NCBI RefSeq assembly: GCF_900269665.1
Contig: NZ_LT985361.1
Location: 7,042,881-7,106,880, forward strand
Source: Nocardia suismassiliense
Lineage (GTDB): Bacteria > Actinomycetota > Actinomycetes > Mycobacteriales > Mycobacteriaceae
Direction of reading: 5' to 3'
Length of the DNA stretch: 64,000 nt
The notes below the pieces were generated by a model that did no database searches, was not told the origin of the DNA, and saw nothing but the letters and a program-made list of their open reading frames with translations. Shown here piece by piece: positions 1 through 8,340 of this stretch; the stretch's first letter is position 1, and each line of letters begins with the position of its first letter. A program made the translations under genes and the position numbers.

Positions 1-225
1 GTCGAACTGGTCTTTCGGGTGCTTGCCCGCGGCGGTGGCGGACAGCAGCATGGTCTCGTCGTCCAGGTAGGCGACGACCGAGCCAGCGGCCTGACGGGCC
101 AGCCGGCCGGTCTCGAAGCGGATGGTGCGGGTGCCGTAGCTGCCGTTGTCGATCAGCGCGACGGACTCGAACACACCGGGCTCGACCTCTACGGCCGAGG
201 ACTTGCGTTCAGTTGTTTCGGACAT
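1..225 (-). CDS. pnp: Polynucleotide phosphorylase, N-terminal part (cut by window edge)
   Basis: PNPase degrades RNA phosphorolytically from the 3' end and can add 3' tails; in actinobacteria it is also called guanosine pentaphosphate synthetase I. Only the first 75 codons lie in the window. The reading from ATG at 225 begins MSETTERKSSAVEVEPGVF and continues with IRFETGRLARQAAGS and VVAYLDDETMLLSATAA, typical of the first RNase PH domain. A purine-rich stretch (AGAGAAGAGA) directly precedes the ATG. It lies downstream of rpsO on the same strand, the usual rpsO-pnp order, with a hairpin between them. Confidence 0.93.
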   Translation of the reverse strand, partial: MSETTERKSSAVEVEPGVFESVALIDNGSYGTRTIRFETGRLARQAAGSVVAYLDDETMLLSATAAGKHPKDQFD

Positions 226-526
226 TCTCTTCTCTCAACCTCTCGTCTTCGCCGGATCGAGCGCCCAACGGCGCGATCCGGCTCTTCGTCAGCCATACCT
301 GGTACGGACGCGCGGCAACCATCCTGGCCGCGGCGCGCACACCCGGCCGAATCCCCTTGGATCACGGCGACGCGGAGGCGGTCATCGATCGAAGCCCGCC
401 GGCGGTATATCCCCTGCCGGGAGGCCACTACCGAAGACCGACGCCACGCAGGCGGGTGCATACGGCTGTGCAATGTTGTCGTGTATCGGACCGCCGATGA
501 CAAAGCGGTCGCCCACATACACGAAT
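226..526. other. rpsO-pnp intergenic region, no gene seen
   Basis: About 300 bases between the rpsO-side hairpin and the pnp start. The open frames here have no recognisable protein. The stretch probably carries the pnp promoter and leader, but I see no clear -10/-35 pair. Confidence 0.5.
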
Positions 527-559
527 AGCCAACGGGGAGATTGTACGTCTCCCCGCTGG
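527..559 (-). terminator. Hairpin terminator after rpsO
   Basis: Inverted repeat CGGGGAGA (533-540) and TCTCCCCG (548-555) around a 7-nt loop, extended by GCCA/TGGC at the base. On the minus strand the hairpin is followed by TATTCGTGTATG, not a long U tract. It lies about 45 bases past the rpsO stop and would separate rpsO from pnp partly or fully. Confidence 0.65.
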
Positions 560-600
560 CCGGGTCTCCGGCTACCTCGGGTAGCCGGCGTGTGGAGCGA

Positions 601-870
601 TCAGCGGCGCAGGCCGAGACGCTCGATCAGCGAACGGTAGCGCTGGATGTCGTTGGCGGCCAGGTACTTCGAGAGCCGACGACGACGACCGATCAGCGCG
701 AGCAGACCGTGCCGGGTGTGGTGATCGTGCTTGTGCACCTTCAGGTGCTCGGTGAGATCGGAGATCCGCTTGGACAGCAGCGCGATCTGGGCCTCCGGCG
801 AGCCGGTGTCCTTCTCGTGCAGGCCGTATTCCTTGAGAATCGCCGACTTCTGTTCAGTGGTCAGAGCCAT
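601..870 (-). CDS. rpsO: 30S ribosomal protein S15
   Basis: S15 is a primary 16S rRNA-binding protein of the small subunit. The 89-aa product is the standard length. It has the family signature regions ALTTEQKSAILKEYGLHEKD, TGSPEAQIALLSKRISDLTE, HDHHTRHGLLALIGRRRRLS and the C-terminal RYRSLIERLGLRR. The frame stays open 26 codons further upstream, but the start was set at ATG 868-870 because MALTTEQK is the conserved N-terminus. pnp follows on the same strand. Confidence 0.97.
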   Translation of the reverse strand: MALTTEQKSAILKEYGLHEKDTGSPEAQIALLSKRISDLTEHLKVHKHDHHTRHGLLALIGRRRRLSKYLAANDIQRYRSLIERLGLRR

Positions 871-1170
871 GAGGCATCCACTCCCTATTTCAGTCCCGCG
901 CTCGAATGTCCGGTTACCCGGGATGGGTGCCACCGCGGACCGCAGCAAACCCGAGGATCTACCTTACCGGATCGGGTTCGCTGGGCCGAAATCGGCTAGG
1001 TGATCGCCGGTCACGGAGGCAGGGCCGGTCGGATTCGCACCGGCTACGGGGCCTGCGTTGCTCAACCGCGGCGCCCAGCGGCTCGGCCTGGCCGGCGCGC
1101 GACGGTCGCAGCGACTGAGCGATCGCCGACCCGAGGGCTGGGCCGGTCGGATTCAGTAGGCCGGAATCGG
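871..1170. other. ribF-rpsO intergenic region with a 15-bp direct repeat
   Basis: No gene is seen in these 300 bases. GGGCCGGTCGGATTC occurs twice in direct orientation, at 1022-1036 and 1140-1154. The rpsO promoter should be in the part nearest 871, but no clear hexamers stand out. Confidence 0.4.
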
Positions 1171-2142
1171 TTACCGATCGTCCACGGCGGCGAGGATCTT
1201 GCGGGCCTTCTCCACGTCACGCTGCATATGTTCGATGAGCTCGTCCACCGAGTTGAACTTGCGCTGACCCCGCACATGGTCGACGAAGTCGACCGCGACG
1301 TGCTGGCCGTACAGGTCGGCCTCGCCGTCGAGCACGTAGGCCTCGACGGTGCGGGCGCGGCCGGAGAAGGTGGGGTTGGTGCCGACCGAGATGGCGGCCA
1401 TCGCCCGCTCACCCGGGGTGACGGTGCCGATGGTCGGGCCGGGGCCGAGCACGGTGAACCAGCCCGCGTACACGCCGTCGGCCGGGATCGCGGCGTGCAT
1501 CGGCGGCGCGACATTCGCGGTCGGGAAGCCGAGCTGGCGGCCGCGGCCGTCACCGTGCACCACCACCCCCTCGACCCGATGCGGACGGCCGAGCGCCTCG
1601 GCCGCGGCGGCCATGTCGCCCGCGTCGACGCAGGCGCGAATGTAGGTGGAGGAGAAGGTGACCGCGTGCTCGCCGAGCAGCTTGACGCCGTCGACCTCGA
1701 AGCCCCAGCGACCACCGAGCTCACGCATGGTCTCGATGGTGCCCGCGGCTTTCTTGCCGAAGGTGAAGTTGTCGCCGACCACGACCTCCGCCACATGCAG
1801 CCGCTCGACCAGCAGGTCGTGCACGTAGCGCGCCGGGGTCAACTTCATGAACGTTTGCGTGAAAGGCATCACGCAGAACACGTCGATGCCCAGTTCCTCG
1901 GCCAACTCCGCCCGGCGGGTCAGCGTGGTGAGCTGCGCCGGGTGCGAGCCGGGGCGCACCACTTCCATCGGGTGCGGATCGAACGTCATCAGCACCGCCG
2001 GGACCCCGCGCGCCGCCGCCGATTTCACAGCTCGGCTGATCAGCTGTGCGTGACCGCGGTGCACACCGTCGAACACACCGATCGTGAGCACACACCGACC
2101 CCAGTCCGCGGGCACGTCGTCCAGACCTCGCCATCGTTGCAC
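1171..2142 (-). CDS. ribF: Bifunctional riboflavin kinase / FAD synthetase
   Basis: Converts riboflavin to FMN and then to FAD. The N-terminal FAD-synthetase (nucleotidyltransferase) domain shows CVLTIGVFDGVHRGHAQLI and FSSTYIRACVDAGDMAAAAE. The C-terminal flavokinase domain shows VVHGDGRGRQLGFPTANV, AISVGTNPTF and VEAYVLDGEADLYG. I set the start at GTG 2140-2142 (reading VQRWRGLDDVPADWGRC), giving 323 aa. The longer frame upstream would translate the fold-back repeat at 2201-2365 and is not credible as protein. Confidence 0.95.
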   Translation of the reverse strand: MQRWRGLDDVPADWGRCVLTIGVFDGVHRGHAQLISRAVKSAAARGVPAVLMTFDPHPMEVVRPGSHPAQLTTLTRRAELAEELGIDVFCVMPFTQTFMKLTPARYVHDLLVERLHVAEVVVGDNFTFGKKAAGTIETMRELGGRWGFEVDGVKLLGEHAVTFSSTYIRACVDAGDMAAAAEALGRPHRVEGVVVHGDGRGRQLGFPTANVAPPMHAAIPADGVYAGWFTVLGPGPTIGTVTPGERAMAAISVGTNPTFSGRARTVEAYVLDGEADLYGQHVAVDFVDHVRGQRKFNSVDELIEHMQRDVEKARKILAAVDDR

Positions 2143-2200
2143 AGTCGGCAGCTTATATCGCGCAGCTGAACGGGGTTCGACCGAAGCCCGAGTGCTTGCA

Positions 2201-2365
2201 CTAGGCCCTGTGTCGAAGTCCGGCCGGATGCATCCGGGGGCTGGGTCGTCGCCTGGCAAGGCGGAGGAGTTGCCGATACGGGTTTGTATCGGCGGCGACG
2301 ACAACGCGGCCAGGCGGCGATCCAGACCCCGGAGGCGCCGGATCGGATTTCGATGCAGGGCCTAG
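2201..2365. repeat. 165-bp fold-back (MITE-like) repeat, copy 1
   Basis: An almost complete palindrome bounded by CTAGGCCCTG and CAGGGCCTAG. The arms pair over most of the length, including CCGGGGGCTGG with CCAGACCCCGG (one mismatch) and GCCTGGC with GCCAGGC, and the tip carries GCCGATAC...GTATCGGC. A near-identical copy is at 53625-53790. It lies between ribF and mntR, so it could affect either promoter. It encodes no protein of its own, although frames run through it. Confidence 0.9.
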
Positions 2366-2465
2366 GTCACGCGGCGCTTCCCGTGGTGTGTACGCGTGGT
2401 GAATCCGGAGTTTCCCCGTGCGGCGAGCTGTGTCAATCGGCGGGCATGTGCTTAAGCTCGGGTAT

Positions 2466-3218
2466 GTGCCCGGTAAACGAGACATCGCCACCCGCCGTGA
2501 GCTAACCGACGCTGCCGCGCCGACCCCGGCCACCGGCGGCACCGCGACGATCGCGCCGGTGCTCTCCTCGGTCGCCCAGGACTATCTCAAGGTGATCTGG
2601 ACCGCACAGGAGTGGTCCCAGGAGAAGGTGTCGACCAAGCTGCTCGCCGAGCGCATCGGGGTGTCCGCGTCCACCGTCTCCGAGGCTGTGCGCAAGCTCG
2701 CCGACCAAGGGCTGGTCGAGCACGCCCGCTACGGTTCGATCACCCTCACCGAGGGCGGGCGCCGGGCCGCGATCGCCATGGTGCGCAGGCATCGGCTGAT
2801 CGAGACGTTCCTGGTCAACGAGCTCGGCTACGGCTGGGACGAGGTGCACGACGAAGCCGAGGTGCTCGAGCACGCCGTCTCCGAACTGCTCATGGCCCGC
2901 ATAGACGCCAAACTCGGCTACCCCGACCGTGATCCGCACGGCGACCCCATCCCCTCCGTCGACGGCGCCGTCCCCACCCCACCGGCCCGCCAGCTCAGCG
3001 ACTTCCGCGCGGGCGAATCCGGCCGAGTAGCCCGCATCTCCGACTCGGACCCCGACATGCTCCGCTATTTCGACTCCGTCGGCATCGCACTGGACACCGC
3101 CATCACCGTGCTGGAACGCCGAGACTTCGCCGGCACCATGGCAATCCAGATCGGCACCACCGAAACCCCCACCGACCTCGGCAGTCCCGCAGCCGAAGCC
3201 ATCTGGCTCACGACCTAG
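2466..3218 (+). CDS. mntR: DtxR-family manganese-dependent repressor, MntR/SirR-like
   Basis: Metal-dependent transcription repressor resembling mycobacterial MntR/SirR. An N-terminal winged helix (VAQDYLKVIWTAQEWSQEKV, LLAERIGVSASTVSEAVRKL) is followed by the dimer/metal region with LIETFLVNELGYGWDEVHDE, EAEVLEHAVS and DPHGDPIPSVDG. A C-terminal FeoA/SH3-like domain follows a proline-rich linker. The start is uncertain: GTG 2466 gives 250 aa, a frame open from 2418 gives 266 aa, and no strong ribosome-binding site decides. The 72-bp repeat array starts directly after the stop. Confidence 0.88.
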   Translation: MPGKRDIATRRELTDAAAPTPATGGTATIAPVLSSVAQDYLKVIWTAQEWSQEKVSTKLLAERIGVSASTVSEAVRKLADQGLVEHARYGSITLTEGGRRAAIAMVRRHRLIETFLVNELGYGWDEVHDEAEVLEHAVSELLMARIDAKLGYPDRDPHGDPIPSVDGAVPTPPARQLSDFRAGESGRVARISDSDPDMLRYFDSVGIALDTAITVLERRDFAGTMAIQIGTTETPTDLGSPAAEAIWLTT

Positions 3219-3221
3219 TAG

Positions 3222-4124
3222 CCCGACGGGGGACGAGGACACGGTCACTCACACGTTCGCGCCGTCATGTCCCGTCAGCTCACCACTTAGTCACCCAACG
3301 GAACACGAGGGCGCAGCTACTCGCACGTTCGCGCCGCCACGTCCCGTCGGCACACCACTTAAGCGCCCGACGGGACACGAGGGCGCGGTTCACTCACACG
3401 TTCGCGCCGCCATGTCCGCAGGCTCACCGCCTAGTCACCCAACAGGACACGAGCGAGCGGTTGCTCACACCTTCACGCCGCCATCTCCCGCCGGCCCACC
3501 ACTTAGTCGCCCAACGGGACACCAGGCCGCGGTCACTCACACGTCCGCGCGGCCACGTCCCGCTGGCTCACCACTTAGTCCGCTGACGGGACACGAGGGC
3601 ACGGCTACTCACAAGTCCGCGCCGCCATCTCCCGCCGGCTCACCACTCAGTCGCCCAACGGGACACGGGCGCGGCTACTCATACTTCCCCGCCGTCACGT
3701 CCCGTTCGACTGACGGCACACGAGGGCGCAGAAACTCGCACGTTCGCGCCGCCATCTCCCGCCGGCTCACCACTCAGTCGCCCAACGGGACACGAGGGCA
3801 CGGTCACTCACACTTTCCCGCCGCCATCTCCCACAGGCTCACCGCCTAGTCATCTGACGGGACGCGAGGGCAGCGCTACTCGCACCTTCACGCCGCCATG
3901 TCCCACTAGCTCACCACTTAGTCGCCCAACGGGAGACGAGGGCAGCGCCACTCGCACCTTCGCGCCGACATGTCCCGCTGGCTCACCGCCTAGGCGCCTG
4001 ACGGGACACGAGGGCGCGGTTACCCGCACTTTCGCGCCGCCATGTCCCGCAGGCTCACCGCTCAGCCGCCTGACGGGACACGAGGGCGGGCTACTCGTAC
4101 TTTCGCGCCGCCATGACCCGTTCG
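3222..4124. repeat. Tandem array of ~13 hairpin-forming units, period about 72 bp
   Basis: Diverged direct repeats fill the gap between mntR and the next gene. The unit reads roughly CGGGACACGAGGGCGCGG, then TACTCGCACGTTCGCGCC, GCCATGTCCCG, and a spacer like GCTCACCACTTAGTCGCCCA. CGGGACA and TGTCCCG form an inverted repeat within or between units. Unit starts fall near 3225, 3297, 3369, 3441, 3513, 3585, 3657, 3713, 3783, 3855, 3927, 3999 and 4071; the unit at 3657 is about 16 bp short. Because 72 is a multiple of three, long spurious frames cross it. Confidence 0.9.
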
Positions 4125-4133
4125 ATGGGGTGG

Positions 4134-4916
4134 TCAGCAGTTGAAGTACTTCTGTAGGCGGGTGGGGACGCCGTCGGCGGAAGCTTTTGTCCAGCAGATG
4201 TTGTGGGGGAAGTAGGCGTAGGTGGCCCAGCCTTCGGGGGTGCGGCGGACGATGCGCTGGGTGTCGCCGGGGGCGTCCCAGGCGATGATCGCCCAGGTGC
4301 CGTCGCATTCGGTGACGGTGGCGTTGTGGCTGCCGAGTTCGCCGATGTCGTCAAGGTCGTGCACGATCGTTTGCGCGGCGCAGGGGGCGGGCAGGTCGGG
4401 TTCCTGGAAGCGCAGTTCGCCTGCGGCGAGCTCGCCGTCGCGGACGAGGAAGAGGCTGTGCATGCCCTCGGGGACCGGGGTCGTGCCGGGCGGTGGGGTG
4501 CCCATGCCGAAGTGGTAGCAGCCGATCGGGACCGAGAAGGTGGCGGCGCCGTTGCCGTCTGTGGCGGCGTCTCGGCGGAGTACTTCGGTGCTGCCCAGCG
4601 GGATGTCGCGCTTCGCCGGGTCGCAAGGCTGAATCAAGCTGAGATTGACCGGCACGTTCGGGACCGGCGTGCCCGAGAGGGGTCGCGTCCGGATCCCCAC
4701 GGTGCCGGTGCCCTGCTGTGGATTGCCGGGTGGCGGCGGCACGATTTGAGTGGGTGCGGCGGTGGGTACGTTCGGCGCCGACGTCGGAGTCGGCACGGTC
4801 GTCGACCGATCGCGCGACGGTGTCGACGCCTCGTCACCATTCCCACCGCAAGCCGCCGCCAGCACCGCCACCGCGATGACCGCTAACCCCTGCTGCACCA
4901 TTCTGCGGACAACCAT
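4134..4916 (-). CDS. Secreted lipoprotein of unknown function
   Basis: A 260-aa protein with a lipoprotein signal: MVVRRMVQQGLAVIAVAV followed by lipobox LAAAC-G (acylated Cys near residue 23). A Thr/Pro/Ser-rich linker follows, then a domain beginning VGIRTRPLSGTPVPNVPVNL that reads like a carboxypeptidase-regulatory or Cna-B-type beta fold, and a C-terminal domain ending LQKYFNC. I prefer ATG 4916 because GGGAGG lies 7 bases upstream; GTG 4925 overlaps that site. I do not recognise a precise family. The repeat array ends about 10 bp past its stop. Confidence 0.82.
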   Translation of the reverse strand: MVVRRMVQQGLAVIAVAVLAAACGGNGDEASTPSRDRSTTVPTPTSAPNVPTAAPTQIVPPPPGNPQQGTGTVGIRTRPLSGTPVPNVPVNLSLIQPCDPAKRDIPLGSTEVLRRDAATDGNGAATFSVPIGCYHFGMGTPPPGTTPVPEGMHSLFLVRDGELAAGELRFQEPDLPAPCAAQTIVHDLDDIGELGSHNATVTECDGTWAIIAWDAPGDTQRIVRRTPEGWATYAYFPHNICWTKASADGVPTRLQKYFNC

Positions 4917-5365
4917 CGCCCTCACCTCCCGATCAGGCCATCAGATACTCGACCTATCGCCGTAACCCACGCCATGGTTACCCCAGGTAAATCCCCATAC
5001 CCCGGAATGGACTCGAAATCGTTCCCGCTCGCGTCGAGTGGCACATGGTGGAGAGCCGTTCTCGCACTTTGCCGCAGCCATGTGCCACTCGCCGCCACGA
5101 GTGCGGGTGGCCAGCTGTGAGGTCGCGCGGCGCCCGCGCCCCTGGACTCGATCCGGCGAATCAGGCCGACAACAACGTTGAGTCCACAGTCCGCCTGGCG
5201 GCGTCGGGCGCCGTCGATGTGGGCCGCTGGCCTGTGGTGAGTTGCTTTGAGCAAACGTGGAATTCGCGCAACGGCCGAAGCTTCGAGAGGGCGCACGACC
5301 GGCCAGGCGCCACGAGCGGGGCTCCAGTCCAGTCCGGCCGAGAGTAGCGAAGCTATCCGGTTCGA
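4917..5365. other. Intergenic region with a lone inverted repeat, no convincing gene
   Basis: Open frames are present (for example minus strand 4922-5296), but none gives a recognisable protein, and several overlap in different frames. The only clear structure is the inverted repeat at 5035-5091. The rest has no identifiable element; it may contain decayed coding sequence. Confidence 0.45.
5035..5091. repeat. Isolated hairpin related to the 72-bp array
   Basis: Perfect 13-bp inverted repeat CGAGTGGCACATG (5035-5047) and CATGTGCCACTCG (5079-5091). The centre includes TTCTCGCACTTTGCCGCAG, which resembles the array centre TACTCGCACTTTCGCGCCG. The arms differ from those of the array but still pair with each other. 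Confidence 0.75.
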
Positions 5366-5776
5366 TCAGGCGCTGGTGGGGGCGGACAACGTTGCGGGAG
5401 TGCGCTTTTCGTCGGCAGTGGCCAGCCACCAAAAGACTGGCGGCAGGACTACTTCGATGACAGTAAGGACGATCTGGAACCAGTGCGGCCAGCCGTAGAC
5501 GGCCACGGAGACGGCGCGGCCGACGGCGCCGAGCAGGAAGATGCCTGCCAGCCAGCGGGTCACGGTCGAGGGGATCGGGGATTCGCGGGCTGCCCAGATC
5601 CAGGCCGCGCCGTAGCCGACAAAGATCGCGCCGAAGAAGCGGCTCTGACTGTCGGCGGTGGCGCCCAGATCGCCCATGTCGGGGACGGCGTCGTTGCCGA
5701 GTGCGATGTGCAGGAAGCCGATCGCCACGCAGGCGACTCCCATCACCATGGATAGCCATTTGAGTGTTGCAGCCAT
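5366..5776 (-). CDS. DUF4345-type small membrane protein
   Basis: A 136-aa integral membrane protein with about four hydrophobic helices: LKWLSMVMGVACVAIGFLHI, FFGAIFVGYGAAWIWAA, WLAGIFLLGAVGRAVSVAVY and FQIVLTVIEVVLPPVFWWLA. The pattern fits the DUF4345 family, whose role is unknown to me. The start at ATG 5776 is supported by GGGGAG about 8 bases upstream; the frame extends further but lacks a better site. It is divergent from the TetR gene and faces the paired operators at 5839-5896. Confidence 0.8.
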   Translation of the reverse strand: MAATLKWLSMVMGVACVAIGFLHIALGNDAVPDMGDLGATADSQSRFFGAIFVGYGAAWIWAARESPIPSTVTRWLAGIFLLGAVGRAVSVAVYGWPHWFQIVLTVIEVVLPPVFWWLATADEKRTPATLSAPTSA

Positions 5777-5838
5777 GTGTTTCTCCCCGGAGGTGTGCGA
5801 ATACCGCTGGTGCGCAGTGTGTTCCGCCAACCACCCAC

Positions 5839-5896
5839 TAGTAGATGGTTGTCTACTAAGAGACCCTACGACGGTTAGTAGACAAACGTCAACTAA
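5839..5896. promoter_or_regulatory. Twin palindromic operators between DUF4345 and TetR genes
   Basis: Site 1 is TAGTAGA-N6-TCTACTA (5840-5859). Site 2 is TTAGTAGA-N6-TCAACTAA (5875-5896). The facing halves also form a perfect 11-bp inverted repeat, TTGTCTACTAA (5849-5859) and TTAGTAGACAA (5875-5885). Two copies of one palindrome in a divergent intergenic region next to a TetR gene make these likely TetR-binding sites. Confidence 0.82.
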
Positions 5897-5906
5897 GCTT
5901 TTCCGG

Positions 5907-6506
5907 ATGAGTACTCGCCGCCGCCTCTCCCCCGACGAGCGCCGCAAGGTGCTGCTCGAAGCCGGTGCGCGGTTGTTCGCCGAACGCGCCTACGACGCGG
6001 TGCTGATGGAGGACGTCGCCGCGGCCGCCGGAGTATCCCGCGCACTGCTCTACCGCCACTTCCCCAGCAAGCGGGACCTTTTCGCGGGCGTCTACGAAGA
6101 GGCGGCCGATCAGCTGCTGGTCGCGACAACGTTCGACACTGAAAGGCCCCTCGCCGAGCAACTCGCCGCGGGGCTCGACACGCACTTCGACTACTTCGAA
6201 GCCAATGCCCACAGCGTGCTCGCGGCCAATCGTGTACTCGCCGGCGATCCCACGATTCAGGCGATCATCGCGGGCGAACTCGGCGAACTACGTCACCGAC
6301 TCCTGGACGTCATGGGGGTCGTAGGCACCACCCGCACTCAGGTGTCCTCAATCCTGATGAGCTGGCTGACCTTCGTCCGCATACTCACCGTCGAATGGCT
6401 GGAGAACAAGCACTTCTCCCGCGCGGAGCTGCTCGACATCAGCGTCGGCGCACTCCTCGGTGCCCTGCGCCCGATCCTGGGGGACGATGCGGAGAACCCG
6501 GCCTGA
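5907..6506 (+). CDS. TetR/AcrR-family transcriptional regulator
   Basis: A 199-aa one-domain DNA-binding regulator with a ligand-binding C-terminus. The N-terminal helix-turn-helix is clear: RRKVLLEAGARLFAERAY, MEDVAAAAGVSRALLYRHF, PSKRDLFAGVYE. The start was set at ATG 5907, just after the palindromic operators; the longer frame would cross them. It probably represses itself and the divergent DUF4345 gene. The inducer cannot be told from sequence. Confidence 0.93.
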   Translation: MSTRRRLSPDERRKVLLEAGARLFAERAYDAVLMEDVAAAAGVSRALLYRHFPSKRDLFAGVYEEAADQLLVATTFDTERPLAEQLAAGLDTHFDYFEANAHSVLAANRVLAGDPTIQAIIAGELGELRHRLLDVMGVVGTTRTQVSSILMSWLTFVRILTVEWLENKHFSRAELLDISVGALLGALRPILGDDAENPA

Positions 6507-6609
6507 GCCCCCACTTTTCGTTCACGAAGCCCCGAATTCGACTGGATCACGAGAGAAGTGTCCGCTCAGACCGGGAGCCGCGACTACCGGCAACCCCGCG
6601 GTCTGCGGC

Positions 6610-7515
6610 CTAAAGGTTGGACGGGCGGACGACCATGACGGAGGCCGCGCGCTTGCCGCTCTCCTGGAGGAGAGCGATCGCGCGACCCTCCTGATCGATG
6701 GCGGCGTAGACGCCGGGCAGGCCGATGGGGTCCAGCCAGCGGCCGTTGCGGAGGTCGTTGGCTTGGGTTTCGTCGATCTCCCGGTGTGGGAAGGCGGTTC
6801 GGACCGCTTCGTCCATGTCGAGGCTGAGCAGGGAGGCCTCGGATTCGGCGGCGGTGGCCAATTCGTCGAGGGTGCGGGCGTGTTCGAGGGTGAACGGGCC
6901 GACTCTGGTGCGGCGCAACGCCGTCAGGTGGCCGCCGACGCCGAGCGCGGCGCCGAGGTCCCGGGCGAGGGCGCGCACGTAGGTGCCGGAGGAGCATTCG
7001 ACGAGCACGTCCAGGTCGACGAACGCGCCGTCCTGGATGTCGCGGCGAGCGAGAAGGTCGAAGCGCGACACGGTGACCGGGCGGGCGGCCAACTGCACGT
7101 CTTCGCCTGCGCGGTGCCGGGCGTAGGCGCGTTCGCCGTCCACTTTGATCGCGCTGACGGTGGCGGGCACCTGTTCGATGTCGCCGGTGAGTTTCGCTGT
7201 GTGCGCGGCGATGTCGGTGTCGGCGAGGTGCAACGCCGGGGTGGTCGACAGCACCTCACCCTCGGCGTCGTCGGTGGTGGTGGCCTGACCGAGGCGGATG
7301 GTCGCGGTGTACGCCTTGGTGGTCAGCGTGAGCAGGCCGAGCAGTTTGGTGGCGCGTTCCACGCCGAGCACCAGGACACCGGTCGCCATCGGGTCCAGGG
7401 TGCCCGCGTGGCCGATCTTCTTGGTACGCAGCAGCTTCCGGCACTTCGCGACGACGTCGTGGCTGGTCCAGCCGCCATCCTTGTCGACGATCAGCAGTCC
7501 GCCGAGACCGTTCAT
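6610..7515 (-). CDS. truB: tRNA pseudouridine(55) synthase
   Basis: Makes pseudouridine 55 in the T-loop of most tRNAs. The 301-aa protein has the N-terminal LLIVDKDGGWTSHDVV and the catalytic region HAGTLDPMATGVLVLGV, whose Asp is the nucleophile, followed by ATKLLGLLTLTTKAY and later GTYVRALARDLG. Its ATG (7513-7515) overlaps the stop of pptT by one base, so the two are translationally coupled, the same arrangement as in mycobacteria. Confidence 0.96.
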   Translation of the reverse strand: MNGLGGLLIVDKDGGWTSHDVVAKCRKLLRTKKIGHAGTLDPMATGVLVLGVERATKLLGLLTLTTKAYTATIRLGQATTTDDAEGEVLSTTPALHLADTDIAAHTAKLTGDIEQVPATVSAIKVDGERAYARHRAGEDVQLAARPVTVSRFDLLARRDIQDGAFVDLDVLVECSSGTYVRALARDLGAALGVGGHLTALRRTRVGPFTLEHARTLDELATAAESEASLLSLDMDEAVRTAFPHREIDETQANDLRNGRWLDPIGLPGVYAAIDQEGRAIALLQESGKRAASVMVVRPSNL

Positions 7516-8192
7516 CAGTCGAGCACGATCGCGGTGAGGATGAACCCGTCGGTGATCAGCCAGCGGCCGTCGAACGAAAGCAACGGCACCCCACCGTCGT
7601 TCGTCTGCCCGGGCACCAGCAGCTTGCTGTGGAAGGTACCCCGACCGGAAGTGCCTGAGCTGTCCTGGATCTCGAAGGTGATGTGCGCTTCCTCGAAGCC
7701 GAGCCAGCGTGCGGTCAGCGGCCACCACGCCTTGAAAGTCGCTTCTTTCGCGCAGAACAGCAGCCGGTCCAGGTGCAGCGCGGAACCGGTGGACCGCAAC
7801 CACTCCCGCTCCGGCGGCAGACTCACCGAATCCAGCACGCCCTCGGGCAGCGCCGCATGCGGCTCGGCATCGATCCCGATCGAACGGAAACGCATCTTGT
7901 GCGCCAACGCGGCGGCCCGATACCCGTCGCAATGGGTGAGACTGCCGACGACGCCACGCGGCCACACCGGCGCGCCCCGCTCACCCTTGCCGATCGCCAC
8001 CTGCGGCTCACCGAGCTCCGCCAGCGCCAACCGCGCGCAATACCTGGCCCCGATGAAGTCCCGCCGCCGCTTCTCCACCGCCTTCGCGATGAGATGCTCC
8101 TCGGCCGGATGCGCCTTCAGGTCCTCCGGATACTCCAGCAGCTCAGCCGACGCCACACCGGCGGGCAAAATGTTCTCGATCAGTTCCGCCAC
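7515..8192 (-). CDS. pptT: 4'-phosphopantetheinyl transferase, PptT/Sfp type
   Basis: Transfers phosphopantetheine from CoA to acyl- and peptidyl-carrier proteins of fatty acid, polyketide and non-ribosomal peptide synthases. The 225-aa product is normal for the EntD/PptT subgroup. Signature residues are visible: SLTHCDGYRAAALA, SIGIDAEPHAALPEGVLD with the metal-binding Asp, and LFCAKEATFKAWWPLTARWL containing the KEA motif. Translation starts at GTG 8192. It lies between pptH and truB. Confidence 0.95.
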   Translation of the reverse strand: MAELIENILPAGVASAELLEYPEDLKAHPAEEHLIAKAVEKRRRDFIGARYCARLALAELGEPQVAIGKGERGAPVWPRGVVGSLTHCDGYRAAALAHKMRFRSIGIDAEPHAALPEGVLDSVSLPPEREWLRSTGSALHLDRLLFCAKEATFKAWWPLTARWLGFEEAHITFEIQDSSGTSGRGTFHSKLLVPGQTNDGGVPLLSFDGRWLITDGFILTAIVLD

Positions 8193-8340
8193 CCCGAAAC
8201 TTCAGGCCAGACTCGCGAGCCACTTCCGTATGGCTGGCGCCCGGCGGTCAACGGATGGGCGAGTTTGCCCGTACCCGACGAGTTACCCATGTACACACCA
8301 AATCAGTAGTCGCGTTGGGAATCAAATTGCTGGCGCGGCA

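Noticed and set aside
2143..2304. N-terminal extension of ribF
   Set aside because: It would translate the mobile fold-back repeat; the conserved RibF start is the GTG at 2142.
3412..3849. Repeat-protein gene (plus strand, and minus-strand counterpart 3850-4308)
   Set aside because: The frames exist only because the repeat period is a multiple of three; there is no ribosome-binding site or signal, and frames on both strands look alike.
3222..4124. CRISPR array
   Set aside because: The whole ~72-bp unit is repeated and diverged; there are no unique spacers between identical short repeats and no cas genes.
4922..5296. Minus-strand 124-aa frame
   Set aside because: No family resemblance, overlaps other open frames, and crosses the inverted repeat at 5035-5091.
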